In this document: piece after piece, positions 10,666-22,100 of the stretch
Layout: each line of letters starts with the position of its first letter
How positions within the stretch are numbered: position 1 is the first letter of the stretch
NCBI GenBank assembly: GCA_021234155.1
Contig: JAJEKV010000004.1
Location: 7,444,109 to 7,508,108, forward strand
Direction of reading: 5' to 3'
Source of the DNA: Isoetes taiwanensis
Taxonomy: Eukaryota; Streptophyta; Lycopodiopsida; Isoetales; Isoetaceae
Length of the DNA stretch: 64,000 nt
Program-made: the position numbers and the translations under genes
The notes under the pieces: generated by a model
What the model was told of the DNA's origin: nothing
The model's input: the letters and a program-made list of their open reading frames with translations, nothing else
The model's database searches: none

Positions 10666-11920
10666 GGCAAAGATCTTATTAAGCCTAAAAATAATGTCTG
10701 ATAGAAAATAATTACGGGATTCTTCTGCTCAAGTTAAAAGTTTCCCGATTAAACGTATCAGAGACACAAATGAGATGATGAAATGTATAAACCTGGTTGA
10801 AAATAATTAATTTTTTTTTTTATCAAACTTCAACGTGTATATTGTGAGCAACAACTAGTGTGCGCCGCGCCTTTTAGCACTTTTGCACAAACGCGCATCC
10901 AGTGCATTTTGAGGCTATCCACGTTGCAGCCAAAAAGGTTTTTTCATCACGTGGATTCTGTGATACACATTTTGATTTGATCGATGGCTGTGAAATTCAA
11001 GAAAATTAGAGTTCGTTATTTGGAGCGGCTTCGACAAGCAAAGAACATTGTGACAAGCTATGAGACATGCTGTTATTTTCCATTTCCCATTTTCTAATTG
11101 CTAAAGCCGGACAGCTCCAGCCATAAAGGAACTGAATTTTGTAATACTTCACTCTAGTAAGGTTGCGAGTCCCATGTTGCAAAATCTGTGGTCAGTTTGG
11201 AAGCTTAGCTCGACTTGGAAGGTGGACCTCGTGACTTTGTTTCAAGATGAATGCTACTATGACTTTTATCAAAGATGCTATTATAAGAAGAAGTATCAAA
11301 GATGCTATTATAAGAAGAAGCATTCGTTCGAAACTGTCTTCTTCCTCTCAGCTTCGATGCGAAACTGTCTTCTTCCTCTCAGCTTCGATGCTTTCTGCTC
11401 TTTCCTTCCAGTAATGCTCAAAATCAATAGCTACATTCCGATGTTCCTTTTGTCCTATTTGCTAACTTAATTAGACATGTTTTAAGGGCCATTTTTGTTT
11501 CTCTGATTAGTTGAAGGAAGGAGCTTGCTCTGCTTTTAGGAAAGCAATAAATGAAATTAATATTTCTAGTAATTTTGATGATAATATAACGGCACTATGT
11601 CACTAGCATATATTACTTCTTGGTTATTTGTTTTATTTTGTCTTTAGGTACAAAAATTCCTGACCCACCTTATCAAATCACAACTCAATGCATAATCTAC
11701 TCTTGTTCCAAACTAAATGTCTTAGTAATTCATACCCAAACAAAAATTGTACCAAATCTTGCTTAAGTGTTCATACTCTTGGTATTTCCCATTTTGCATA
11801 AATCTATGCTCAATCTGTTTCAATCAGTCAATTAGGGCACACATGTATAGTTTCATGCAGCATAAGATACTTGCCCCATTTGAGCTTTCCTGTGAGAATG
11901 TTAGAGGCATGGGAATCACC
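10666..11920. other. Intergenic region with two short tandem duplications
   Basis: No gene is seen. A 27-bp unit (core AAAGATGCTATTATAAGAAG) is duplicated at about 11266-11319, and immediately after it a ~31-bp unit (core GAAACTGTCTTCTTCCTCTC) is duplicated at about 11328-11389. The rest is AT-rich non-coding sequence, including the AAE3 3' UTR directly after 10665. Confidence 0.6.
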
Positions 11921-11924
11921 TCCC

Positions 11925-11980
11925 CAACATGTCGGTAGGTTGGATGATGCAATGCATATATTTGAAAAGATCACCACCGA
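11925..11980 (+). pseudogene. Short PPR-like remnant
   Basis: Translation in one + frame gives VGRLDDAMHIFEKI, which fits the helix pattern of a pentatricopeptide repeat (GRLDDA..IFEKI). The frame meets a stop within a few codons on the right, and no neighbouring repeats are visible. It is at most a fragment of a PPR gene and could be chance. Confidence 0.3.
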
Positions 11981-12073
11981 GTAAAAGTAACTGGGTGGCT
12001 TGATGCATGCGAGCCAGCAATACTTTGAAGTAAACTTTGCTTTGGCTGGCGACCTACAGATGGCAAGGGACCC

Positions 12074-12571
12074 TTGCAATGGATGAGAGGCCCTCCATTT
12101 GCGAGCTTAGTCGGGCAAAAATTGGAGGCTCGGAGTGTGACATACATTATACTCATGGATCAGTACGTCGAGGATGAGATCTTGCCAGTAGAAAAGGGGA
12201 AAGCGCCAACGGTATCGGATGAGGAAGATGACGAGTACGTCTGGGAAGATGACTTCGTTCGGTGGGAACAGTTAGCGGAGAATATGCCTCTACACGGAGA
12301 TCAGGGAGCACGACTTACTGGATTGAATGCTCTCCCGATTATCCACCACCAAGGGCAAGAATACTTCCTATTGGAGGATATTATGTGGACATACCATGTC
12401 GTTGCTGACCTCAAGTCCAAGAAGAAGACACATGTATTGTACAAGCTCGTCGAATATTGCATGGATGATTTCATCGACTTTACCCCGGCCGAGCTCCCCA
12501 CTGAGGTACAGCAGTTGCTTCAATTTCATCAGGAGACCATTGAGCCAGTTGACGCTCTCATGCGCTTGTGA
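12074..12571 (+). CDS. Unidentified acidic ORF, 165 codons
   Basis: An open frame of 165 codons. A more likely start is the in-frame ATG at about 12155 (MDQYVEDEILPVEKGKAP), leaving about 138 residues. The protein has an acidic stretch (SDEEDDEYVWEDDF), then a mixed alpha/beta-looking part ending TPAELPTEVQQLLQFHQETI. No signal peptide, membrane segment or known motif is seen. A second acidic ORF begins 80 bp downstream in another frame, so both may be exons or frameshifted parts of one gene or of an old retroelement gag/linker. Function unknown. Confidence 0.35.
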   Translation: MQWMRGPPFASLVGQKLEARSVTYIILMDQYVEDEILPVEKGKAPTVSDEEDDEYVWEDDFVRWEQLAENMPLHGDQGARLTGLNALPIIHHQGQEYFLLEDIMWTYHVVADLKSKKKTHVLYKLVEYCMDDFIDFTPAELPTEVQQLLQFHQETIEPVDALMRL

Positions 12572-12651
12572 CACCTTATGTTGCAAGAGACACTGTCATA
12601 GCCACCTGATGAAGCTTTTGTTCCTATGGACCTCATGTCCCAAATATTAAC

Positions 12652-13074
12652 ATGGTGGATATCCCCTCGGGATCTGATGAAGAAGGGAAAGATCTTTATG
12701 ACAACAAAGATCATCTGAGGGAAGAAAAGCAAGAAGTTAAGGAAGAGGAGGTCATTATGGACCTCGATAAGGAAGTGGCCACCTCTATCATCCCGGAGGT
12801 CAGTGCTTTGGGAAATCATGCCACCTGCTTCTTCCTTTCAGCTTTTAGGCAGGGCCATGTCCTTTCTGTGGCACGGGATCTAGCTCCAAAGGCAGAGGCA
12901 TCATGGTGGGCACTCCGTGCCCTATCCACCTTAGCCGGACATAAGAAGCTCCAACCTCGCGTGCTCACATATGTGCTCGTGCGACGGGATTTTGCTTTGA
13001 CCGCCTTAGGGCAGGATATCACACCGTCATCACCACAAACTTTAAGCAAGTCGATTTGGGAGGCAGCATTGTAA
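12652..13074 (+). CDS. Unidentified ORF, 140 codons, downstream partner of 12074-12571
   Basis: An open frame of 140 codons starting MVDIPSGSDEEGKDLYD. The N-terminal half is strongly charged (EEKQEVKEEEVIMDLDKEV) and probably helical. The second half (FLSAFRQGHVLSVARDLAPK, then WWALRALSTLAGHKKLQPR) is more globular and ends SKSIWEAAL. No family is recognised. The same acidic character as the preceding ORF and the short 80-bp gap suggest the two belong together. No repeat ends or target duplications were found around the pair. Confidence 0.35.
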   Translation: MVDIPSGSDEEGKDLYDNKDHLREEKQEVKEEEVIMDLDKEVATSIIPEVSALGNHATCFFLSAFRQGHVLSVARDLAPKAEASWWALRALSTLAGHKKLQPRVLTYVLVRRDFALTALGQDITPSSPQTLSKSIWEAAL

Positions 13075-13840
13075 TGTGAAATGGGTCAGATTTGATATAC
13101 AAATGGAGGCGAGAAATAGGAAAAGCAAGCTGTAGAGATCTCGTGCTACAACCAAATACGGAGGAATCATCTGGCTGCTAGAGATCTCAAGAGGCTACTA
13201 CTTGCAGGCAAGGAAAACTGGTAAATCTACGTGATGAAAATAAGTTAAAAAAATCAAGGGCCATGATGCTGCACAGCCTATCCTCTTATTTCTCCTTTAG
13301 TATTACATATAGATGATGTCTTAGATTCCCGTCATCACTACAACATATAAGATCCGCTGCAAATATTCTTCAAAAAAGGTTCAACATGTCGAATGATTGA
13401 TAATTGTTAGCCCTCAGTACCTTAACACGATAAGGGAAAATATTGAAATTCACCCCTAGGTGTATTTAGGTGCCAATAGAACAATAAGCTACCCTACATA
13501 TTAATCATAGGACATCCTTTGAATATCCTCAATCTTATTGCACTCATTTCTTTTAAACTTGTTTGATAAACAATAGTCATTAACATGTAAATATTTCTTA
13601 ACGTAGAAGTACGAAATAAATGAAATAATACAGCAAATGCAACAAATGCATATATATAATAATGGAACATTGTCTATACATGATGTTAAGGGTGAGATTC
13701 CACACATCCGTGGCAGTTGATTAAAAAATCTGCCAAACGCTAGAACTTCCAACTCCTAGCCCTCATCCCTCGTTAGTTATATTAGCATTTATGGCAATTA
13801 CACATTAAACCAACCCAAATTTCAAACGTAAACTGCCGCT
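13075..13840. other. Gene-free AT-rich interval
   Basis: No coding signature, RNA gene or clear repeat was seen between the unidentified ORF pair and the MITE. Confidence 0.5.
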
Positions 13841-13844
13841 CTTA

Positions 13845-14190
13845 GGGCGGGGTCACATGAAGATGTTGACATGATCTCGTTCATGTCGACTTGAATGTTT
13901 AGAAAAGGTTGGGGTCACATGTTCATCTCAAGAAAAAATGCCACGTCAAAACGTCATTAACCGTTCAAAAAAACTTCTAAAAATTGGACGGGTGAATCTC
14001 TTCACGATTTGCAACGTGTCAAGATTAAAAGGGTTCATGTCAACATGAACTCCTTCAGCCGAAGAGGGAGCCGGTTGAATCGATCGACATTGACATCAAG
14101 CCCTTCATGTCAAAAAGCATCATGTGACCCGTAGTTTTTTATATTTTGACGTCTATCTCTTCATATTGACATGTACATGTGACCACACCC
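13845..14190. mobile_element. MITE, PIF/Harbinger (Tourist)-like, TTA target duplication
   Basis: The element is 346 bp and non-coding. The left end GGGCGGGGTCACATG and the reverse complement of the right end GGGTGTGGTCACATG form imperfect terminal inverted repeats that continue for about 30 bp. TTA flanks both ends (13842-13844 and 14191-14193), the target duplication typical of PIF/Harbinger. The interior repeats the words TTCATGT and ACATGAA several times in both orientations, for example GTTCATGT/ACATGAAC near 14035, so the single strand can fold. Confidence 0.75.
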
Positions 14191-14252
14191 TTAGTTGTCG
14201 GTAATGGAATCTCAATTCCTTTAGTTGTCGATAATGGAATCTCAGTTCCTTT
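14191..14252. repeat. 30-bp tandem duplication
   Basis: A 30-bp unit (core TTAGTTGTCGGTAATGGAAT) occurs twice in tandem with two differences, directly adjoining the MITE's right target duplication. Confidence 0.7.
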
Positions 14253-15222
14253 GGCAATTTGTGTGATGGCTCTTTTTTATTCATCTGCCTGAATTACCAC
14301 ACCAAGAACTGCCGTAATCGAACCTGGCACTAAGATGGAATGATCTTTTCGAGTTTTTTTTTCTTTTAAGGCTGCAAATGAAAGTCTTTTAGTTCCAAAG
14401 GTTGGTCTATAAGTCTTAAGGTCTGTTTTTACGGACTTAGGGGTTTTTTTTTTCTTTTATCTTTTTCTTTTTTGCATTTTTCTTTTTTGCATTTGTTGCT
14501 AAGTTTTGAAGGATCTTTTGCAATTTTGCGATTTTACAAAAAAAAATGTGGCCACGATATTTCTTCTACCAAGTTTATGGCTAGAGGGGCTTCACTGCAG
14601 TTAATTTCAAACAATATACACCATCTTCAGCTCCTTTCTCTGTAAAAAAGGTACTAGGACAACATTTGAACCATTAAATTATTACAATTGGTAATTGTCA
14701 ACCATTCCGCTTGCCGAGCATTCGGTAATTCATGCTCTGCCCCAACTAGGGGAGCTGCTTTGCCACATTATCGACCGCAAACAATTACCTATAACATGAT
14801 TGTAAAGAAGAATAATACATATTTATAAAATTTTAATACCCATTTATATTTAGAGGCGAATGTCTTCTGAATACCTTTTCATAGTTCCTCCCACTGCTAA
14901 TTTGATGTGAGTTCCTCTCCTCCCATTCACCCCTTTATCCGGCTGCTCATGTGATCAATTCACTCGAGTCTAGTTGGTAGTGATACACCAGAGTTACAAG
15001 ACAATTCGTGATATAGCAGAGACATCTTTGATATGGGCTGGATAACAGCCTCTACACAGGCCGTTATGTTTACTTATTCTTGAGATGGAGGATAAGCTTT
15101 CTGAACTCAATTTTATACTACTTTTCTTGACGAGAGGCATTTTTCAATTAGATAAGGCCATTATGTAATAAACAAATGATCATATAATAAATAATGTAAC
15201 ATCAAAAGGAGGTTTAAGATCA
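14253..15222. other. Intergenic region between MITE and callose synthase 3' end
   Basis: No gene is seen. Includes T-rich tracts around 14340-14540. The right part must contain the 3' UTR and poly(A) site of the callose synthase gene on the - strand, but no single signal stands out. Confidence 0.5.
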
Positions 15223-15302
15223 CACTTTAAGATGCTGATCTTGGCTTTCTACTAGCCAGTAATCATCACTTTAAGATGCTGATCTTGGCTTTCTACTAGC
15301 CA
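15223..15302 (-). repeat. 36-bp duplication covering the callose synthase stop codon
   Basis: A 36-bp unit (core AAGATGCTGATCTTGGCTTT) occurs at 15223-15258 and again at 15267-15302 with an 8-bp spacer. The second copy contains the last codons and stop of callose synthase; the first is the same sequence placed in the 3' UTR. The protein end is therefore unchanged. Confidence 0.85.
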
Positions 15303-18300
15303 AAATCATTGAGATCTGCAGGCCTCTGCTAAATGCTTGATTGAAGAGAATACGTGTTTGCATCGCTTGGAATCCTGGAAGCCATGAAAGAACTGCTAGA
15401 GGAATCATAACTATCACACCAAATCCCAGATCATATAAGCGAGCAACTGCAACCACCGTTGGCCAAAATCCAATTTTATCAAGGACTGGTTTTCCTAGTA
15501 CCAACGCGAGTTGGATCAATACCCATCCAGTTGGCAAAAATCCAAGCAAGCTCACAATTATGTCCAAGAATTTGAAAGCTGTAAACTCCACTAAAACCAC
15601 AAACACCAGGATTATGAATGCTAATAAAAATGCCTGGATTGCTCGATAGGTCAAGTGCTGTGTAACTGCATATTTGGCACGCGAAAAAGATATGATCTTA
15701 TGAAATACAGCAGCAATAACTATATATATCCATGAAAGCAGGTACACAAGAACACTTTTGCTGTTATCTGCAATAGAAAGCCGATAGACAATACCATATT
15801 GAAAGAAGAGAAATCTGAGATCTAGAACAACCTCAAGAAGTTTACTCCATATATCTGTGTTACGTAAGTGGCTATATTCATCTTCCCACCACTGTTCCCA
15901 GCTCTGGTCACCCTTTATGGACACGCCACCTCGGTAAAAGATCCAATTTATAAAATCGTCAAAGTCATCCACTGTCTTTAACCAATCAAATCCGGAGGGA
16001 TTGAAGATAAACGGTGCCATCAAAAAGGATAATGCTAAAAACCAGCTGGACAAGGTGATTAAGATGTAGACAACTGTTTGTTTATGGTACGCACTGTATG
16101 AGTGGTAGACAATGAGCAAAAGAATGAGCTCAATTGCCTTTACAAAATGGCTTCTGGCATAGAGCCTGTAAATCTCCGCAAATTTTTCATGCTTTACCAC
16201 AAAGCCTCTTCCAGTTGCTCGATACTGAGCAGAAACTTGGTGTTAATACATCTGACAAAAGATAACAGCAACGACATGGGCAAGCAAGTTACCTTTGCGC
16301 CTCCATGGAGGATGGTCCTTCCAAAATAATGTGTCTTTGTCCCCATAGAAAATGTGAAGAACACGGAAGCCAACTGTAGCTGCATTGTAAAAAAATCCCA
16401 CAACGACCTGCTGAGCCCATGTTCAAGAGCATTTTCCACAACCATTGGGAGTGCAGTCAGATATCCCATTTGCACTATAAACTGCTGGTTCAGAACAGCT
16501 GAAAGAGCCCTGTTATTGAGCACATTAGAGCTTCCTAATAATGATTTCTCTGAACCACTCAAGGCAAGGTATGCACGGCCCCATAGAAATGCATAGACAG
16601 TAAGCACCACTATCATTGTATTCACGTAAAAGCCTACTGTTGTATGATAAAACGATAGCATTCGGAAAAAGTCAAGACGGTGACCAAGCCTATAAATATC
16701 ACGACTCAAGACCTGCTCGCCATTGCCACTAGCTACCTTTGCTTCAAATAGAGCAATTTGGTTTAGACCAACATCTCTACCTTTTCCAGCCTGTAAGAAA
16801 AGCAAGTAAGAAACTACAATAATAACAAGAAAAGCAATCGAGTCCCAAAAAAATGATGAGATTCATGCCTGAATATATTCATGATGTGTAATATTCCCAC
16901 CCCTCAAGGTGCAATTGAACCCAGCAAAAATATCTTCACTTATATTGATAATTCTTGATGCCTTGCTGATCCCCCCTCGTGTAATAAACCATAAGCGATC
17001 GAAAACATCTGGATGCCCGTAATGCATGCGCACTTTTAGAGGGTTAGCAAGAACTCTTTGCCCAAGGGTAACAAAGCTAGTCTCCTGAGAAGACATAAAC
17101 CACGCAAGCGATGAGACAGATCCTGTGAAAACGTGCTCTCTCACGCCAAGAATTGTTGGTCTACGCATTCCATAATATTGTGTAAACTCTTGCAGGAGAT
17201 TTCTCATTTTCAAAGCTTCTTCAAAGTAGTTATCCTATTCATGGAGAATAGTTAGCATCAAATACCAGTTCCAAGAAAATAAAGCGTTTAGAATTGTACA
17301 ATCACAAAGCATGGATTTTGGATATTTATAAACTGACAGGGAATCAATTCCAGGGTTCTATTTTATCTATTTAAGAACCATAGTGGTATAGTCTACTCTG
17401 CTAGTCCAATTCAGAAAAGGCCAACAGTTGGAAGAACTTCTTGCTTTTCAAAAGAAAGCTTTTTTACAGACCTGATTCATATCAATTGTTTGCACAGCAT
17501 CACCTCTTGTAAAGATAATTGCATGATTCTGGTTTTCCGGTTTGCCTTCACCCAATTTCACAGGTCCAGGTAGTTGTACTCTGTATATTTCCACCTCTTT
17601 CTTATACATAGGGTCATACTTCACCAGGACAGAGTAATGTTTATTGTCTTGGCTGTCTATATAAGCAACTCTAAGCGTATGATACTTCTCCATCAAGTAT
17701 TGGATATCTGTAGCCCGTTGATCTTTGCTTGCTTTCTGCTGACCATATATTTGACAAGCTACAACATAAGTAAATTTCATGTTTGCTGTAGCCTGCTCTT
17801 GTTCTTTCTTATAAAGGCCATCACCATCCATATGACGAAATGAAGACGACCTATTTCTAGAGCTACCATTCGTAGAATCATCAATACTTGATGTCCTGAC
17901 AAAAAGCTCACGGAAGCCATCAACTTCAACCTCTGCAGCTGTGTCAAGAAATGCCAGGAGCTGCAAAGCACTGAGAAGGGAATTTTTGACACGTTAATAT
18001 TGAGGAGATATATGGGAACAGAAAAGGATAGTATTTGAAGATGGACCTGTTATAATACATCATTCCACGTACGGTCCGTGCAAGTGTTTGGCCACGAAAT
18101 GATGCCCATAATCGAAGATCTAATCCTTTGTTATGGTTCCATAGGTCCTTTTCCTTAACACCAGCATCATTCATTCGTTCAAGAAAGTGCTTCCACTCGT
18201 CTGTGTAGAGAAGCAATAGGTTAGGATCTGATTACGGAAGGATTGCCATAGAATATTCGATTCAGACAATGAACCTGGGAATATCTTTATGAGATAGAAC

Positions 18301-19187
18301 AAGATTGATACACCATCCTCATTTTCCTCAATCAGTTGTTTCGCCGTATATAAAACATCCTCACTGTAGTAAGGAGTTAAAACACTAAACGCAAGCATTT
18401 TCTCCACCTACAATGGACTCAAAATCAATAATAACAACAAAACGATTAAAACTGAATAGCACTAGTTATTCTTCCCAAACCTGTGGAGCCTGTGGCATTG
18501 TCATAAAGACGGAGTTACTAAAGAAAGAAAGACGCCGCCGTGCATCAAGGTTCCCTGGCACACGTGACATTGAGTCTTTTGTACTAAGAGTGGTATGTAC
18601 TCTTTTAAGCTGGCAAAAAAAGGGTTCATCATCTGGCTTAGGGAGTTGCACTGCATCTACAAATAAGAGTGTCTGTTCATTCCGGGCACTATCTCTCAAG
18701 TGATAATCACTCAAGTGATGTTCTGAATGCCTTGAAAAGTCACGGATAATCACGTCATAGAGATTTTGAAGGGCATCTACAACCTGGAAATACGTCACAG
18801 TTGAATACAAACCATAACCAACTTTTGAAGGACTTAGAATTTTGTGTGCAGTTTCTTCACCTTTTGTTGGTCATCAGGAGATGATGGCCTTTTCAGTAGT
18901 TCTGTCACTAGTGCAAGCACCCTTGTATGCACCTCAGAAAGTTCTTCTAAGTTATATGTTTGCTTAAATCGCTTCTGCCGAATAGCAGCATCTATTCCCT
19001 CAAAGAGATTCTCCAGGACTCTGACTTCCTCACCTCCAGGCAAAAGTATTCGCTCCAGCAATATGTGCTTCATGCTTTCGTAGCACTCAATTACAGCACA
19101 CCTTCTGTACTCATTCTTACATATTTTCCGCCACAGTCCTTCATCTTTACCTTCCCACTCTTTTGCTTGACCAATGGCTACCAAGAC
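15271..19187 (-). CDS. Callose synthase exons 22-29 (central catalytic loop and C-terminal membrane domain)
   Basis: This block carries the catalytic loop. It includes FSVLTPYYSEDVLY, LWASFRGQTLARTVRGMMYY, GEGKPENQNHAIIFTRGDA, TIDMNQ, RPTILGVREHVFTGSVSSL, TLGQRVLANPLKVRMHYGHP, RGGISKASRIINISEDIFAG, KGRDVGLNQIALFE and GNGEQVLSRDIYRLG, all diagnostic of plant callose synthases. The RxTG motif, proposed to bind UDP-glucose, is in YRATGRGFVV at the start of exon 29. After it come at least six hydrophobic segments and the cytosolic end. The block is compact, with introns of 67-237 bp, in contrast to the huge introns upstream. Intron 27 (16791-16868) begins GC, not GT. Confidence 0.95.
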
Positions 19188-22100
19188 CTGCAAGAGCAAT
19201 TTGTTTAAAAAATAAACTTAAAGAGCATATACTTCATAGCATCAACCCACCTCATTGGATAGTAATACAGAGGGCCACTGAAATACAGAAATATTCCATG
19301 TTGAAACAGGAATTTCCAAAAGCTCCACCTCCCTGAATATTAGGTGATAAAGGGAAAGGGGTAGATGAGACATAAAAGTGGAAAAAACATGTGAAAGTTC
19401 ACCACATGTACCTGTTACTAATAAGATCTTCTTCTCTAAAAGTCAGAATAATCTTGTTCCAGATGTTAATAAATCTGCCTGACCGTATCTTTGATTCCCA
19501 CTGCGCAGAGTGAAACATAAATTGAGTTTAACATTTTTGAGTTTTTAATGTATAATGTTGCCAAAACAAGAAAGTTTCCCAAACTCGTACCTTCCCATAT
19601 GGCGTACCAAATCCATAACGGAGTTTCAATCGTTTGAAGAAGGACTTAAAACCTGCAGACCAGCTGCCAAAAATTCTGCAAAGAACCACCACAAGTTTGT
19701 CGAGTTATTAAGTCATTAGGAAAGCCCATAAACTGAAAATCTGGTAGCTTACTTATCAGGCAATCTCATTTCTTCTGGAACGAGATTGAACTGAATTGCA
19801 CTAGCAAAAAAAGGAAACCGAAGTTTGAACTGTTGCAAACTCCTGATCTGCATGTTTAAGATGCATTGTTCAGATATTTTGCATATTTAGTACTGTGAAC
19901 ATAGTCCCTTAATCTATCACTTAGTCGGCCGCTCATCAGGAACATTGGTCCTGCATTCTCTCCTCTTACAGGTAGAGGATACTGTCCTCCTATTCAGCCA
20001 AATAGAACCAGAGAAATGGAAAATGTTTCACTCCAATGTGCTAAGAAAATCAAAAGTTGGTATCCTATAGCTATCAGCGTTAATAGTACCGGCTACCTGG
20101 GGACACGTGAATAGCAATGTGGAAGATTATGCCATCTGCTTTATCCTGGCTAGATTGCAAAAGCCACGCAACATGCTATGATTTGCAGTAAACAGATAGC
20201 AAAACGCATATGTTCTTAACCAGTATTCAGAATGGAGTAAAATGCTATGGTGAAATTATAAGCTATAACCACAAAATAAAATAAGCTTATTGTTATTCCC
20301 AGTGCGTACCTCCCCAATATGCGCAAACAGACCCACCATTGCTCCTATTATAGAGGAAAATACAGAATACCACAGAAGAGTGTCCATAAAGTACATCTGT
20401 AAACATCCAACTTATCAATTATGAGCAGAGTCAGATATTAAATTGCCATAGGCAGTTTTGTGTTTTGACTGTGAAAGGAAAGGGAATTTCACAGGGTTGG
20501 GGACATACATAAATATAGATACAGGGCTGTGTACCAATATAATCAACAAGAAAACATACCAGGATAACAGGTGACCACAATGCAGCAACAGTAACTCGGT
20601 TACCTGAACAGAAAGTTGCACTACTGATAATTAAAATATTGAAGCAAACTCGACTTCAAGGATAAACTGCATAAATAGTTCGAAATTCTGCACAATAAAG
20701 GAGGGAGATTACCACTTCCAAAGATCTCGTGCCATCTGTAGCTAATATGTGTCCGAAGTATAATTTTGGTCGGCCGAATCAATGGTTTGATCTATACCAT
20801 ACACCAAAAAAATCAAAACTTAATGTCGTGATGGTAGACTAGATTTCAGCAATAGGCACACAAAGTAAAGGAACAGCGATACTCTTGTTGCAAATCAATG
20901 ATCACGACGAAAGCATCTATGCAGCATCCAATCAAGTTTGCAGAATTTTCAGCCACTCCTCTGCAATTGGATGCAGCATCCAGTTAGTGTGCTTTTTGCA
21001 TAGATTGCACCAGCTTGGGTCCTCGCAGCGATGTCAATGCAGACTTCCATGGATTGACCTCAAAGTTTCAAAAAGGTTGGCTGAAAAAGGAGTCCAGGAG
21101 TGTTGGTACGCTAAGGTATCGCAGTGCGCTGCCGTTCCAATATAACATGGCTGCAGCCAATACTGTGGTACACACTTTTTGCATAGATTGCACCAGCTTG
21201 GGTCCTCGCAGCAATGTCAATGCAGACTTCCATGGATTGCCCTCAAAGTTTCAAAAGGTTGGCTGAAAAAGGAGTCCAGGAGTGTTGGTTAGGACAGGAA
21301 AATGACCCCACAAAGGCAGATCACTCTCTTTCTGGACGATGGACGGGGTGACAAACAAAAGTCAGGCCCTCTTCCTGGGCCATCTGATCCGATCCCAAGA
21401 GGAGTAACCATGAAAGTGTCGAGAGAAATAAAGCGGGCAGCAAAGAAAAAACATAAGGGACCTTTAAAAGAGAAAACAAAGACTGACATGCTTTGAGACA
21501 GTGGCTAGGAAATAGACAAAAGTTTCCTAATTTCAATGTTTCACTTCTTTTTTTTATGCAACATATCTAGGAGGCTGCAATAAGCCCCTAGCTGTACTAA
21601 TTGGCCTCATAGACCAACGATAATATCATCTTTCTTTCCTTCATCCAATCCCTACCAAAGCACAAAAGCCCCATTATATTAAACTAGAATCATTACATTA
21701 AATGTCAGCCATAGGTTTTGAACAGTGTACAAAATCCAATGTACAGTACCCTCAAAGGCTCATGTGATCTATAGAGGATCAGCAGAATCTTTTCTATCCT
21801 GTTGCAACAGCCATACCCACCCAATTCCAAGTAAATGTTTCCACTACATCAAAACCCTTATTATATTGCTCAGTGCCCCAGGTACAAACAGTGGAACTTA
21901 GAAGGAACGAGAGCCATGTAATCTCAGCCAATTCATAGAATGGAGAGTTATCTTTCTAGTTCTTAGCGGATAATCTTGTGGGAAGATCTAATTTGATTGA
22001 AAGAGACAAGAATGTTTGGACCTGGGCCCAACAAACTGGCAAGATCAAAGTAAAATTGCTTTTGATCAGAACAGCTTACCAGATACCTTTTAGCTTGTAA

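Noticed and set aside
20713-20735. A 23-bp micro-exon of callose synthase starting at the AG before the WHEIF segment
   Set aside because: Reading upstream shows a continuous 79-bp exon (20713-20791) with the conserved KPLIRPTK motif and a better acceptor.
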